This document shows, piece by piece, positions 42,045 to 55,148 of a stretch of DNA of 64,000 nucleotides; within the stretch, counting starts at the first letter, position 1, and every line of letters starts with the position of its first letter. Under the pieces are notes generated by a model. It saw nothing but the letters and a program-made list of their open reading frames with translations, did not search any database and was not told the DNA's origin. This DNA comes from Brachionus manjavacas (taxonomy: Eukaryota; Rotifera; Eurotatoria; Ploima; Brachionidae): contig JAHQIY010000018.1 in assembly GCA_019054805.1 (NCBI GenBank), positions 1,240,001-1,304,000 on the forward strand, read 5' to 3'. The position numbers and the translations under genes are program-made.

Positions 42045-43908
42045 TACTTTAATCTAAACAACTTGTTCAAAATAAAATTTGTTATCTTAAATTAATGTTT
42101 GTTATTTTTGAAATAAAAAAAGATTTTAGGTTTCCCATGTTTAACAGAATTTAGTTTATTAATTTTCAAGATGTTAATGGGCTCTGTTTTTATTTCAAAA
42201 TCAAGAATTAATTATGCCTTTTTTTATAGCGTATTATTAATTAATCAATAAGCAAATTTTTAAAAAAAATTATTTCTACTTGTAATTTAGCGCCTTATGT
42301 TGCTATGAATTACAAAAAGTTTTTTTCTCGATTATCTTAAATATATAGTAATTAATTTATTGCTCATTTACTTTGGCTCAAGTGCTTCTTGATATTAATC
42401 CAGTAAGGTTTGCTTTTTGCGAATAGAAATAATAAATTAAAATAAATTTTCTAATTGAAGCCTAGTTTATTTGAGAAATTCTTTTTGTAAAAAAAGAAAA
42501 CTTTTTTTTAATTACATGAAAATTAAAATTTATTCAAATAAAACGACAATTTTTTTTATTTCACTATCTGATCTTAAGGCCTGTTGAAAAAACAATATCC
42601 TTGTTCAAAATGTTCATTAAAATATTCTTGTTAAAAGTGATTAATCATCTTTAAATGAATTACATGACATTTGAGACTGCTAAAATACAGTTGTACAACA
42701 AGCTTAATCTCAAAGAATTGTTTGCAAACTCATTAAAAGGTATTTTTATGATTTAGAATAGGTGATTTTAAATCAAATAATGAATAACTGATTTTTAGAT
42801 AAAAGTGATTTTATGAATTAAGCAAATAAAGCTTTATTAATAATGCAGTAAATAAGCAAATTTATTACTTAACCAACTCCAAATTGAGGCTTGTGTTACA
42901 AATGGCCTAAATTCCACCAAAAGCATGATATAATTTTTTTTTGCAACTAAATTAGCTAATTGTTATATTGAGTCAGCTCTTAGGGTCCTCGTTATTTATT
43001 TATTTTTAAAAAAATAATTATTTAGATCCATTTGGTATCACATTTTCGCATTTTCGTACATTTGCCGGCAATAAGGAAAAGTCAAAAATTTTAGAAATAA
43101 CATTAGAGTTGTAATTAAAATTACTATTTTATATATTCTTTTTTATCAAATGATTAATTTATTAAAAGATAGTAGTGTTTGCTTTACTAATTGTAGGATT
43201 GAATTTAATTAATGATTAAATTATAAATATTTAAAATTTTAAGTTATTTATTTAAGCATAACGATAAGATCTACAAATAAGTGATAAATAAAATATTAAA
43301 ATTTAATTTTCAACTATTGATATATTCGTTTCCGGACTTGGACTTGACTTAAGATCTGTGACTTTTAAACTTTGAGATTCTATACGAGAAAAAAAAGCAA
43401 AAATGGTAATCTTTGAGCTTAAATATCTCATGTTCTAATAGACCTAACTTAATCAATATGGAGAAATTCTGAAAGAGCATAGTCTCATCTACAAAATGGT
43501 GTATTAATTTAATTAATTATTTTACTTTTCACAATTTTTGTATCTAGTCTGTGTTTTATGCCCTATACCCAATTTTTTTTTATTGCAGAATCAGAAACCA
43601 GAAAAAATTCTGAACAAAATGATGGGACCAATTTTTTTATTTTATTTTTGAATTTGAATTTAAAGTCAAAAAAGAATAAGATGAGTTTGAGGCTAATTTT
43701 TGAAATTCAAAAAAAAATTTCAAAATTGATTTACTTAATAATCTAAAAAATCAATACACACAATACTTAAATGAATTATAAAATTAGAAAAAAATAATTA
43801 TCTTTAAGGAATAAACACTGAAATTCCAAAGCCCATTCTTTAAAGAACCTTTAATAAGTCTTTAATTTTTTTTTTGAATGGGAATAAAAAATATCTTAAC
43901 ATTAATAT
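42045..43908. other. Intergenic, no gene supported
   Basis: AT-rich spacer with no recognisable exon. A 62-codon open frame at 43558 contains only low-complexity residues. Confidence 0.5.
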
Positions 43909-44138
43909 TACCGTAAACTCGTGTTCACGACTCTAAGAATAAAAGCCAAAAACTCCGCTTTTACTCTAATTGAAATTGTGTTTTACTCTATATGGCAAAG
44001 GATGGGATTTTTTATTTTTTTTAAATTTTTTTCCAAAAACTCAATCTTTGGTCATATAGAGTAAAAGACAATTTCAATTAGAGTAAAAGCGGAGTTTTTG
44101 GCTTTTACTCTTAGAGTCGTGAACACGAGTTTACGGTA
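43909..44138. mobile_element. Near-perfect fold-back MITE, third family
   Basis: About 226 bp between TA dinucleotides. Arms 43911-43994 and about 44056-44136 are almost perfect reverse complements: CCGTAAACTCGTGTTCACGA, then CTCTAAGAATAAAAGCCAAA, then AACTCCGCTTTTACTC, and so on. They surround a loop of about 60 bp. Arm identity this high indicates recent activity. It lies about 350 bp upstream of EIPR1. No transposase is present. Confidence 0.75.
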
Positions 44139-44488
44139 ATATAGCTTAAATCTTCAAATGAATTTCTTGAAAAATCCTTGAAATCTTTTTTCTAATAATT
44201 TAATTTATTCATAATTTTTTTATGAATTGAACAAGATTGTTTGTTGACTGTGCGATTATTCACAAATTTTTATTTTCAAGATTTTATTTAAAAAAAATCA
44301 AAAATTAAATTCTTTAACAAACTTGTCAATTTTAAAAAGAAAAAGATCGTGATGAATGCAAAGTATTTTATTTTGCAAATGAAAGGTCCTTTTTAGATTA
44401 GCAAAACTATGATGCTTTCAAATTTGAAATTTTTCCAAATTAATTCTATTTATAACATAACATAAATTAGAAAAAAAAATTAGAATAA

Positions 44489-45899
44489 ATGCTAGAGGAC
44501 GAAATTCCTTTAATCTATGGTCTAGAGTATCAGGTTAGTTTTTTGATTTTTTTGTCATAATTAAAACTATGCACTAATTATAAATTTAGAGCAGAGCCTT
44601 ATGTTCTCAATTGAACGAAACTGAAATTAAAAGATTTCTAGTTGGAACTCAAACTCTTAAAAATGTCAACCAAGTATTTTTAAAATAATATTTAGAAATT
44701 AAATTATAAATTCTTTTTTACTTAGATTCACTTAATTGAGTATGACGATGAATTAAATACACTTACAAAATGTATATTTGACCATAAAGATGGAGAAATT
44801 TGGCACATAGGATCATCTCCTCAAAATAAACTTCAACTTATGACATGCTACAACAAACTTAGTGCACCAAATACAATTCAAATGAAGTGTTCTATTTGGC
44901 AATTGCCTGAAAATATTGACATGTCAATACCTGCTGATGATTCTACTCATTTTTCTTTAAAGCATTTAGCTGATATACCTCAGCAGAATTGTATTTTGTA
45001 CGTTCACATTTAAAAAATAAAATAAAAAGAAATTTAAGTTTTTTTTTAAAGAAGCATTTGGGAACCAAATTCCAAAGGTGTTGTATCTTTGACCGAAAAT
45101 TCGATTAGCTACTTTGACCTTGTCAATTCATCTGAACCAAAATTAGTTGGTTCGGCTAAACTCGAAGCAAAAGGTCAGCCTAAATTTTCTAATTGCAAAT
45201 GGAATCCGCATCATAATAATTCTCAAATAGCTACTTGTAATGATACTGCTATTCGCGGTTGGGACTTGAAATCAATGAAGTATTTTAGATAAATTTTAAT
45301 AATTTTAAAGATTGTTTATTCTAGACACTAAATTAACTATAGACAATGTTTTGTGATTGAAAATTCGCATAACCAATTTGTAAGAGATGTTGATTTCAAT
45401 CCAAATAAGCAATACTATTTGGTCTCCGTAGGTGATGATTGCAAAACAAAATTTTGGGACATTCGAAAGTCGAATGAATGTTTGATGACTTTGACAAATC
45501 ATTCACATTGGTATTAATATTTTTTTTTATTTTTTTTTATTTTAATTTAAAAACTAGAGAAAAAATTATTGTTCTAAAAGGATATGGTCAGTTAGATATA
45601 ACAGTGTTCATGATCAGTTGGTTTTGTCTGGCAGTAGTGATAATAAAGTTGCCTTGAGTGCTATTTCTAGTCTCTCATCGGAGCCTATTAAAACAATTGT
45701 GGACGAAGAGAGTGACAATGAAACAAAACAAGTACCTGAGCCAGACAAATTAATTAAAGTTTACGAAGATCATGAGGATAGCGTTTATAGTGTAGAATGG
45801 TCTTCAGTTGATCCTTGGGTGTTTGCTTCACTTAGTTATGATGGCAGATTGGTCATTAACAAAGTTCCAAAAGAAGAAAAATTTAGAATTTTACTTTAA
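44489..45899 (+). CDS. EIPR1: EARP and GARP complex-interacting protein 1 (WD40 protein, TSSC1)
   Basis: EIPR1 is a WD40 beta-propeller that binds the EARP/GARP tethering complexes in endosomal recycling and dense-core vesicle biology. Six exons: 44489..44533, 44590..44673, 44726..44997, 45052..45279, 45343..45510 and 45581..45899, 371 aa, phases consistent. Signature blocks are [83 protein letters not shown], and the C-terminal [19 protein letters not shown] with [14 protein letters not shown]. All introns are 52-70 bp. PLAA starts 131 bp after the stop codon on the same strand. A truncated relic of this gene lies at 29869-30145. Confidence 0.95.
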
Positions 45900-46030
45900 T
45901 AAATATTATTTTTTATTTTTTTTGAAAGTTTATTTGATCAATTTTTTTGTTGTCAAAAAAAAAACCGGAATTTGATTTATCCGGAAAATTCTAAAGATTT
46001 TTTAATTAATTGGTTATTTTTTTGATTTAG

Positions 46031-48794
46031 ATGAAACCGTTTAAGTTAATGTGTTCTTTGTTCGGTCATACGGCCGATGTTAAGAGTTTATGTCAAACGA
46101 GAGATAATGGAGGTTTTGTTAGCGTGTCAAGAGATTTAAGCGCAAAAATGTGGATGCAAGCAGAACAGTAAGTTGAAGAATTGTTTTTTATTCAAAAATT
46201 ATTAGTAAAAAAATCAAAGATTAAAAAATGAAGTCGATTTTAAGATTCAATTTTTTTTCAAAAATTTTAATCTTAAGTTAATTGAATTTTAATTAAAAAA
46301 AAAAAAAAAGAACTTCAAATCAATATGTTCAAGCTCAAGTTATCACTACGCATAAAAAGTACGTAAATTCTGTGACTGTTGTTTACACTTTGAAAGAATA
46401 CCCCAATGGATTAATAGTTACCGGTTCAAATGATCAAACAATTGCTTTTCATGACATTGAAGCAAACAAAGTAATTTCACAATTTACAGCTCATGATGGC
46501 CCAGTGTGTACATTAAATTTTGATAATTGCTCTCAAAGTAATTTGTTGTTCAGCGGATCTTTTGACTGTACGGCCAAAGTTTGGAACTTGAATGATCTAG
46601 TACGAAATGAATTTAAATTATCTCCAGTGATTACAATAAAGGGACATGACTTGACTGTTTGGGATGTTTTGAGCATTGATCAAGAAGGAGTTGTGTTAAC
46701 AGCCAGTGCTGATAAATGCATAAAACATTGGACTATAAGTCCAGAAAATCGAAATGCTGAATGCCTAATAAAATACGTTGGTCATGGTGATTGTGTCAGA
46801 GGCCTCACATTAAACATACAAAATAGACAAGAGTTTTTCTCTTGTTCAAATGACGGAAATGTCATTCAGTGGCGTTTGGGTCATCCAGCTCCCATACAAA
46901 CTATTCGTGTCACCGACTCTTTTCTGTATTCGTTAAATTGTTTTAGTCAAAATGGAACTTGCTATGTGATTAGCAGCAGTGAAGATAGATCACTACGAGT
47001 TCATTCGATTGTTAAATCATACAATGAATTGGCTCAGACAATTGTGTTGCCATGTCAAACATTATGGAAGGCGATTCACTTGACAAATGGCAATTTGGCT
47101 GTTGCTTGCAGCGATGGATCTATCAGACTTTTTACTCAACATGAATTTTTGATGGCTACGGCTCAAGAGATGCAGGAATTCGAAACAGAACTATCCAAGT
47201 TTGCCATTCCCGTCAAAACAAATCAACAAATGTCAAATATAAATTTAAACAAACTGCCAGGAGTAGAAGCATTGATGACACCAGGCAAAAGAGATGGTCA
47301 AAATTTAATAGTCAATAATCAAAATGAGGCCGAAGTTTATCAATGGGATGCTAACGATTCTAGATGGATTAAAATAGGAGTTGCCGTTGGTTCTTCGGAT
47401 GCAGGCGGTGGTCAAACTCAAAAAGTAAACTACTTGGGCAATCAATATGACCATGTGTTCGATATTGAGCTTGATGAAGGCAAAACACTAAAGCTTGCTT
47501 ACAATTTGACCGAAGATCCGTATCATGCGGCTCAGAAATTCATCCATCAACATGATCTTAATCAACATTTTCTTGATCAAATAGCTCAATTTCTAATTCA
47601 GAATACACAAAGCCAAGTAATTGGTTCGACGAACCAATCGAGCGGCTATTATGATCCGTTCACAGGAGGAAATAGATATGTGCCACCTTCATTCGACACT
47701 AGCAAAGCATCCAGCACCAATAGCTCAGATCCCTTTACTGGATCGAGTGCATACACCACATCCAAAGTTCAAGCGCCAGCCATTCAACATTCCAACGAGT
47801 TTTATCCTCACAAAAATTTCGTCCTATTTGATCAATTTAATTTGGAAACAATTTTCAAAAAAATTAGAGAAATTTATTCGCAAAATGAGAACTTGGTAAA
47901 TGATTTGGAGAAAATGGTAAAAAATGGATTTAGTTCTAGTATTTTTGATCAATTGTTTGAACTTATTGACCAATTTGAACAAGGTTAGCTTTTTCTTTTT
48001 CACAAAAAATTTTTCAAAAAGAACAATAAAATTTTAAATTCTAAATTTTGAAGAAATTTTTTCTACTGATTAAATTTTTATTTTTAAATTTTTATTTCTT
48101 AAATTTTTTCTTAGAAAAGTTGTTTCCATTCATTGATTTGGTTCGTATTATTGCATTAGATCAAGAGGCTGTCAATTGTATTCTTAGAAAAGAAGCGGAG
48201 CACAAGTTGCACAACGAAACCCAAAATTTCTATATTCGAATTCTTTTCAAGCATTTGACTGAAAACAATGCCGTAAATTCAATGCTGGTAGTGCGTGTTT
48301 TGTGCAATTTATTCAAAAGTTGTAACTTGCTTCCAATGAACAAAAAACTTGTCGCGTTGCTTTTAAACGAGCGAAATTTCTTATTCAATTTTATTTTAAA
48401 AACGAGCAATACAAACAGCAAGACATTACAAATATCATGTGCCACATTGCTTTTAAACTTTACTGTTCTAAATCCCAAGCTTGTTAATTTGGATCCACAA
48501 TTTTCAGCCAACTTCTGCACTGATCTAATTGTGGAACAAATCGAATTTCTAAACAACGATCTTTTGTGCAACCGTTTAATTAACTGGGATCATGAAGCAT
48601 TGTTTAGGATGTTGGTAGCTTTCGGAAATCTACTAAATAATCTTTCAAAAGACTTGGACAAAGAATACATAATATCAGTTGCTAAATCGCTTAATAATGC
48701 AATCGAATTGTGCAAATGTATTAACGACCAAGGCCAAAACTATGCACCCAAAGTATCCAAATGCTCAAAATATTTGGTTCAATTGTTCCATTAA
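46031..48794 (+). CDS. PLAA: Phospholipase A2-activating protein (Doa1/Ufd3 homologue)
   Basis: PLAA is a ubiquitin-binding cofactor of p97/VCP acting in ubiquitin turnover, endosomal sorting and lysophagy. Exons are 46031..46167, 46311..47983 and 48115..48794, 829 aa (human 795), phases consistent. Residues 1 to about 325 form a WD40 propeller (FGHTADVKSLCQTRDNGGFV, GHDLTVWDVLSID, VGHGDCVRGLTL). A PFU ubiquitin-binding domain follows at about 380-475 (EAEVYQWDANDSRWIKIG ... AAQKFIHQHDLNQHFLDQI). After a Ser/Thr-rich linker comes the armadillo-like PUL domain (about 560-829; FPFIDLVRIIALDQEA, NSMLVVRVLCNLFK) that binds p97. TTTGATTTAG directly abuts the ATG, resembling a 3' splice site, so a 5' UTR intron or spliced-leader addition is possible. 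Confidence 0.95.
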
Positions 48795-50209
48795 TTTATT
48801 TATTCTCAATTAAAAAAAAATAAATAACCTTTACTTTACTTCGACTTATTTAATAAAATGGCTAATCCTGTCACTTTTTTTCTTTGAGATTCTTTCGAAT
48901 TTAATTTTGTTTAAAAGCGAGTGAAATATTTTGTACTAATTGATAGACAATTCAAAGAATAAATATTAAAATAATGAAAGCGATATTTTGAATTTAAATT
49001 TAAAATCTATTAGTTTGGCACTGCATTTGTGAAATTGAAACTGTGGCTCTAGCCTGTTATGCGATCAGCTACTTTTTTGGACTGGTCACCTATTTATTTA
49101 TAAGTAAAAAAAATGTTAACTTAACATTTTTTTTTTACTTATTTTTCATAATTTTTCATAATTTCATAACTAAAATCAAAATACAAAAAAATAGAAAAAA
49201 TCATCATAAAATATCAAACGAATAAAAAAAGCAAAAAAATTTAACAGCAACAGTAACTAAAAAAATACAGCATTATTATTAAGAATAAAAGAAAAATCGA
49301 ATCAGTAAATAGAGTAAACCACCTTAAACTTTTTGAGTCTATAAATAACTGTCTAATACAAATTGGGAATTATCAAAAATTGAAAAAAATCTTAAAAATA
49401 CTTTAATTTATTAGAAAAACTAACCGAAAAAATCTTCTATTTTTTCACTGAGTTTTTTTGGACCGTAATTTTTCCTATTTTCTGTGTAGATGATCAACTG
49501 GAAGGTTTTTTTTTCCATTCTAAATTTTTCAATTAATCTTAAAGCAAAAAATTAAAAAAAAAATTGTTTTTGTTGATAAAAATCAAACAGAATAATATTC
49601 AATATGTCTTTTAAAAGAGGCCTTTTATTTTTGTAGTACATAATTATATAAAATAAAATAACATAAAATAAGAAATTTAAAAAAAATCGATTAATTTTTT
49701 TTTTTATTTTTATTTTTTTTTCTAATAGTTTGAGTAGTAATTCACTCTTATTTACTATTAACTTGAAAAAACAGCTTAGATTCTGATCTGTCTAAGATCT
49801 TGATTTTGACTTTTTTTACTTTAAGATTCATTGAAAAATGTAAAACAGAAAAAAAAAACCAACTCGATGCAATAATATACGTCAGATCGGTCAGTGTAAC
49901 ATGTGTCCGAGTTGTTGCTAAAAAAAAAGTTTTTAAATGATTTTATAACCCTCTATTAAACTCAAAATTATATTCGCAATTAAACTAATTTAAATTAAAA
50001 ATAAAATCTCAATATTTATTTATTAAAAAATAATAAAACGGACAAATAATTTATAGAATAACTTATCTTTCACTGTATGTGTGTTTGTGTTGGTTTTTTT
50101 TGTAAATGGAATAAATAAAATTAATTTATTGACTATTGTTTGTATATACAATTAAGAGATCGTAAAAGTTGAATTTAAAAAAGTGATGACTTTTGCGGAA
50201 GATTATGAT
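48795..50209. other. Intergenic with simple repeats
   Basis: AT-rich spacer between convergent PLAA and RUNDC1. No exon is seen apart from a short SINE relic at 49860-49921. Confidence 0.5.
49860..49921 (+). repeat. Decayed fragment of the SINE body
   Basis: AACTCGATGCA, then GTCAGATCGG, then GAGTTGTTGCT follow the same order as in the intact SINE (about 5040-5090: AACTCGATGCA, GTCAGATCGG, GAGCCGTTGCT), with an insertion in the middle. Only this part of the element is recognisable. Confidence 0.55.
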
Positions 50210-53200
50210 TTAGAATAAATCATTGGTTTTTGTAGACTTTCGCCTTTTTGACTTTTCCACTGGCACATTCCAATTTAAACATTTCAGCTGATCAATAGAT
50301 TTTAGTGCGTCGTCAAAGCCTAAAAACATTAATTTAAAACTTTTAAATATTTAGCTCTGTTATAGAACAATACTAAAAAAAAACTTTGAACAAGCTTTTT
50401 TGTAATTATCAAATTAAATTAATAAGTAACAAAATAATTTATTTGATCTTAAATTGGATTTAGTCAACTTTCTTTTTTTCCATTAAACCTAATAAAAGCT
50501 TGTACTTTATTAAAATAACATGATTGTATCCTGCCGGCTTAGCTTCCGGAATTATAAAATTGAGAAAAAAAAAGAGAAATTTATTTTGATTATTGATTAA
50601 TTGATAGATTTTACTTATAATTTTTAAAGATTACACGTCTTGGGAAAGAATATCAAGAACCTAATCCGAGAAAATGTAAAAAAGTTGTCTTCCAAGATTT
50701 AACTTTTTTACTAATAGAGTTGTGAATGAGTAAAACAAATTTCCAAAAGAAATAATAAATGCAAATATACTTAACAGTTTCAAAGCAAAGATTGATGGGT
50801 GTTTGGAGAAGCGTATTGTAACGACTGATGTGGCTTATTAAAGCTTCGCTTGTAGAATCTCCAAGTTACAATTAATTTTACTACTATTACTTCTATTAGA
50901 CTAGATTTTACTAAACCCTAGATTTATTTGTGAAAAATTCTTATTAAAATTGATATTTATTGATTTATTTATAATTATAATTATTAAATAAATAAGTCTG
51001 TATAAACAACATTTCTTGAAAGAAAAACTTGAGTGAATGAACTTCACTGAATTTGAATGTTTTTTTTTCTTCTTTAATTTTCTTTAATTTCTTTAATTTC
51101 TTTAATTTCTTTAATTTCTTTAATTTAATATATAAAAATGGATTAAGACAATTTTTAAGAGAAATATTTTTAAATTTTAAAGCTAGTTATCGTAAATACT
51201 TTTTTTCGCACATGTATTTTGTTAATCGAAAGTTCCAAAATATTCCCTTAAATTCTTAAGCAAAAAGTTTTCGTACTCCAAAAGCTAAAGAAGTTTTGGC
51301 CAGAAAAATACTTCAATTAATACTACTAATAATAATTATTTATTCGGATTTAATTTTTATACCTGTAGTTTTAATGTAGCTCCAATTTTGATAATAGTTC
51401 TCAATGATTACTGTGGCTTTCAGAATTTGTTTTAAATACAAAGCAAGCTTTTTTTCATTGATAGCAAGACACACAAACGCTTTGAAACACGAATCTTTAT
51501 TCGTTGCACTATTGCCGTGAATTTTCAACACAGTTTCAATTGAGTTCAACAAAGACTAAAGTTGATTATTTGTTAATTAATTGTTTAATATTTGTTGTTG
51601 GTTAACTTTTGCTTCATACCTGTTTAATTGTGATCACTTTTCCGCCAACAACATTTAAATTAAACGATTGAGACAATTTGTTGGCAGCCGATTGAGTGAA
51701 CTCTTTGCCATGTTTGGCTTCGTAATATTTGATTAAAAGGTCCCAAATGTGCATTTGAGATGGGGACTCTTTGGAACGAGCTACAAAGCAGCCAAACGGA
51801 ACCATAGACGATGAATTTGATAATTCTACTAGACCATGCTGCATTAGATCTCTAAGTGAGCATGAAAAATCTTTCCTAATTGCTTTGGTCAACTCGTGTG
51901 GACACTCTCTTACTATTTCGTCGTCTGATTCAGTGTTGATTTTGGCATACAAACATGCTTTTTTTGAATCACAATAGTTTGAGTTAACAATTAAAATTTT
52001 GTTAATCGAAAGTTCCAAATTGGCCCTTAGATCCCTTTAAAAAAAAAGAAAAAAAGAAAAGCAAATTAATTCAAATTCTATCTTAGGTTTAATGTTTGTG
52101 AGACCCCCAATGATTCGAGCTTTTTTTTAGGGAATTTTTCTCAAATGTGTTCTTAGAGCCGCAGTTAAGTTGGCTAATGGCAAACATTTGCATTACAGAT
52201 AAAATTTTTTTCAAAAGATCAACTGTCGATTGATTGCTTTGACTGGATTCACACTTTTCAGTTTGGTCGTTCTTTTGCGGCTGATTAAAAACTGGAAATG
52301 CACTCTGGGATTCATGTTGTTGATTACAATTTTTTGAGCATGTGCAGTTTTTTTTCTGCAAATACGGTCCAGGACTAGAGGCTTCGCCTTGAAGAAAATC
52401 AATGAACCGCTCCAAATCTTCGATTTGTGTTTTCAATTGTCCCACTAGTTGTTCTTTTACTTTGACTGGATTTACTATCTTAAAATAAAGAGAAATAAAA
52501 AGTATTTAAGAGTGATGTAAAAATTAGAATTTTTTTGTCTATTTGTTTGTGTTTGTTTTTTTTTTGTTAAGTACTTGATGGATGGCTTTGTCGACCACTT
52601 TTTTTAATTCGTCACTGCTCAATTTATCCAAATTTTCCAAAGGCAAATTTATTTTCTCTTTTAATTCATCAATAACGATTTTTTGTTTCTCTATAATAGA
52701 CGGAACATCGCATCCATTTTCAGACTTAAATTGTTTGCAATCAATGTTTGAAAACTATCTACAATTTTCGATTAAAGTAAATTTACTTGGTAAGTGAAGC
52801 TTTGAATGTCTTGGAGCTGACCCTTGAGCTGAAAAATGAGATCCTTTTGTTTTAAGCGTTGCTCTTGGATTATGTTTTGATGAAAATTGTTGACTGGATT
52901 ATTTACGGGACAACCTTTGAAAGCGAACTCTTCTAGTTCTTTGAGCAGGTGTTCTTTGTCAGGCTCAGGAGCAGCAACTATTTGTTTGAGCCGAAATTGA
53001 ACTTGGCCAAAATGAGTTGTCAGGGCCATTAGAGAAGCGTTTAGTTGCTCTTGTTCGAGCTCTAGTGCTTGAAGACGCGACGATTCATTGAAAAAGCCGG
53101 ACTCGTTCGACTCGGTCATTTGGCTGTTGGTCAAATTGCTTTTCGAATTCGAATTGCTCTTTTGTACAGTCTCATCGTCTATGGATAGATTTTCGGTTAG

Positions 53201-53218
53201 CGACAATTCTTCCATCAT
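50210..53218 (-). CDS. RUNDC1: RUN domain-containing protein 1
   Basis: RUNDC1 is a coiled-coil plus RUN-domain protein; in mammals it is reported to influence p53 activity and autophagy. Six exons: 53218..52787, 52754..52575, 52478..52105, 52034..51620, 51555..51363 and 50319..50210, 567 aa, phases consistent. Signature blocks are LMALTTHFGQVQFRLKQIV, LLKELEEFAFKGCP, KQKDLIFQLKGQLQDIQSF, QKIVIDELKEKI, QIVNPVKVKEQLVGQLKTQI, LRDLMQHGLVE, and the RUN-domain end YYQNWSYIKTTG with FDDALKSIDQL. The first intron is only 32 bp (52755-52786), the last about 1.04 kb. TTTGATTTTAG lies 15 bases before the start codon, resembling an acceptor for a 5' UTR exon or spliced leader. The donor of intron 3 (GG|GTCTCA) is weak. 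Confidence 0.92.
51068..51127 (+). repeat. 10-bp tandem repeat (TTTAATTTCT)n
   Basis: Five to six copies of a TTTAATTTCT unit in the last RUNDC1 intron, preceded by a T/C-rich stretch. Confidence 0.8.
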
Positions 53219-53589
53219 TCTTAAAATCCGCTCTAAAATCAAATAAAAATCTATGTAGGTTTTTTCGAATTACGAAAATAATAATACTAATTAATTGATT
53301 TCTTGAATCATCATAAAAAAAGCAAAATTATTCTCAAAAATGAAATTTGAAAAAAAAATTTTGTCTCATTTAAGAGTTAATTTGCAGAAAAGTGCACGCT
53401 TCTATATTTTTTTCTATTTCGATCATAATAAACTTTCATTTTCATTAAAATTTTGTTTTTTTTTTTCTCAATTTGAATTATTCAAGGTTTAAAAACTCAA
53501 TTTGTTTTAAACAAACAAACTTTTTTCTAAACAAAAAATTTTTCATTTTAAACAAACTGGTAAAAATTTTAAGAATATTTCAGTTACCA

Positions 53590-53685
53590 TAGATGGGATC
53601 ATACTGTTTCTCATCTTAGCAAGTCTAGCTTGCTAGTTTGTTGTAACTTATATTATTATTATTTATTATTATTTGAATTTAGTCA
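53590..53685 (+). repeat. LINE-like 3' end with (ATT)n tail
   Basis: Reads ACCATAGATGGGATCATACT, then GCAAGTCTAGCTTGC, then GTTGTAACTTATATTATTAT. It matches the arrangement at 11944-12045, including the short hairpin before the tail. Confidence 0.45.
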
Positions 53686-54119
53686 ATATTTAGTTTTCTA
53701 ATTTATCTTATTTCTGAAAAATATATTTTGTACTTTTATTAATTTTGTATTAATCAAATTCAGATTAGGTGTACTACATTTCAACTTTGATAGAAATTGA
53801 TTCATCTCCTTTGTGTTAAATTTTTAAAATTTTCTCCTCATTTATAAAGATTTAAAAATTATTATTCTGCTTCAAAATAAAAATAAAAAATGATTTCAAA
53901 TTTAACATTTTGATTAAAAAAAAAAAAAATTTAAAGTGACAATGTTTCTTGATGCTTCAAAATAAATTAATTCCAAAAGGATAACAAAAAAATTTAAATC
54001 TCTATAATTGATTAGATAGGATATCACAGATTTATTAAAAAGTTTATTCGAAAATTTTTAAGATTAGGACGAAAAAATTTAATCAGGATGATTGTTTACT
54101 TGTCCGATTTGAAAAAAAA

Positions 54120-54540
54120 ATCCGATGTGTAAACATGCTGTTGTTATTTCTTGTCGTGATAGAGAAATCGAATGACATGAAAACGCAAAGGATGTTCCGC
54201 TTGGTGAGAATCAAAAAAAGGACGACCAGCTAAAAATAGAAAAAGCTCTAGAAAAACAACCGATTGAGACGCTTTCAAAAATCCAAATAAAAGATTCCGA
54301 AGATGAAGTCATCTATTTTAATATTTGAAACAGAAAAAAACCAAAACAATAAGTGCTAGATACAAGCCATTATTGTTCAAATTCCCACTCAAAAGCATAC
54401 TGAAGAGCATGCTGATAATCCAGTTCTAGTAAACTGAAATTTCAAGCAAAATGACCAAGAAGAAGATTATGAAAAACTAAATTACAAGATGAAAAAAAAC
54501 TGGCAAACAAAAATTCACGAGAAAATAAATGTATCTTTTC
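54120..54540 (+). pseudogene. Decayed coding remnant, family unknown
   Basis: Composition rises above the AT background and short frames carry protein-like sequence: NAKDVPLGENQKKDDQLKIE, KALEKQPIETLSKIQIKDSE, then in another frame IVQIPTQKHTEEHADNPVLV and QEEDYEKLN. Several stops and shifts interrupt it. I do not recognise the family; a transposon-encoded or host acidic protein are both possible. Confidence 0.35.
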
Positions 54541-55148
54541 TTTATATTAATCTGTGAAAAAAAGCATTTTTTTTTTTTTTTTGAAGCAATTATGCCTTAT
54601 TCAAGTTTACTTTTTTCTGCTCACGAAAAAAGTAAACTTGACTCAACTAATTTTATTTTAATTTTTTCATTCGACTATTTGGCTTTGATTTAGAATTTTT
54701 TCTTATTCAGTGGGTATTTTATAAACAATGCGATACGGTGCAGTGCCTTTTTTATTTTTTACGGCACCGATGATGGTACGGTTATTTTATTTTAAAAATG
54801 CCTACTTTAAATTTAATTTTACTTTGAACTTTTGATGATCTAAAATTTTTTGGCTTGATATTTTTCATTCTTTTTTTTAAACTCTTTTAATTTTATTAAA
54901 CAAAAATTTTAAGTTAAGTCAAATAAATTTTTTGCTAAAAAACAAGTTTTCTATTGAAATTTTTTTTAAAATAAAGCTTGTGCATTTTTTTGGTTTTAGA
55001 GCCTTAATGTTTTCATTATGATTTATTTTCTAATTTTTTTAGGATACTTTTTCTTTGAAAATGCTTTAAATCATGTCTAATCTAGATAACTGGTCGATGT
55101 TCTGTTCTATTCTTTCCATTTATTTGTTAATAATTAGTGAATAATAGT

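Noticed and set aside
51053-51259. 68-codon frame with NFFNFFNFF
   Set aside because: Translation of the 10-bp microsatellite in a RUNDC1 intron.
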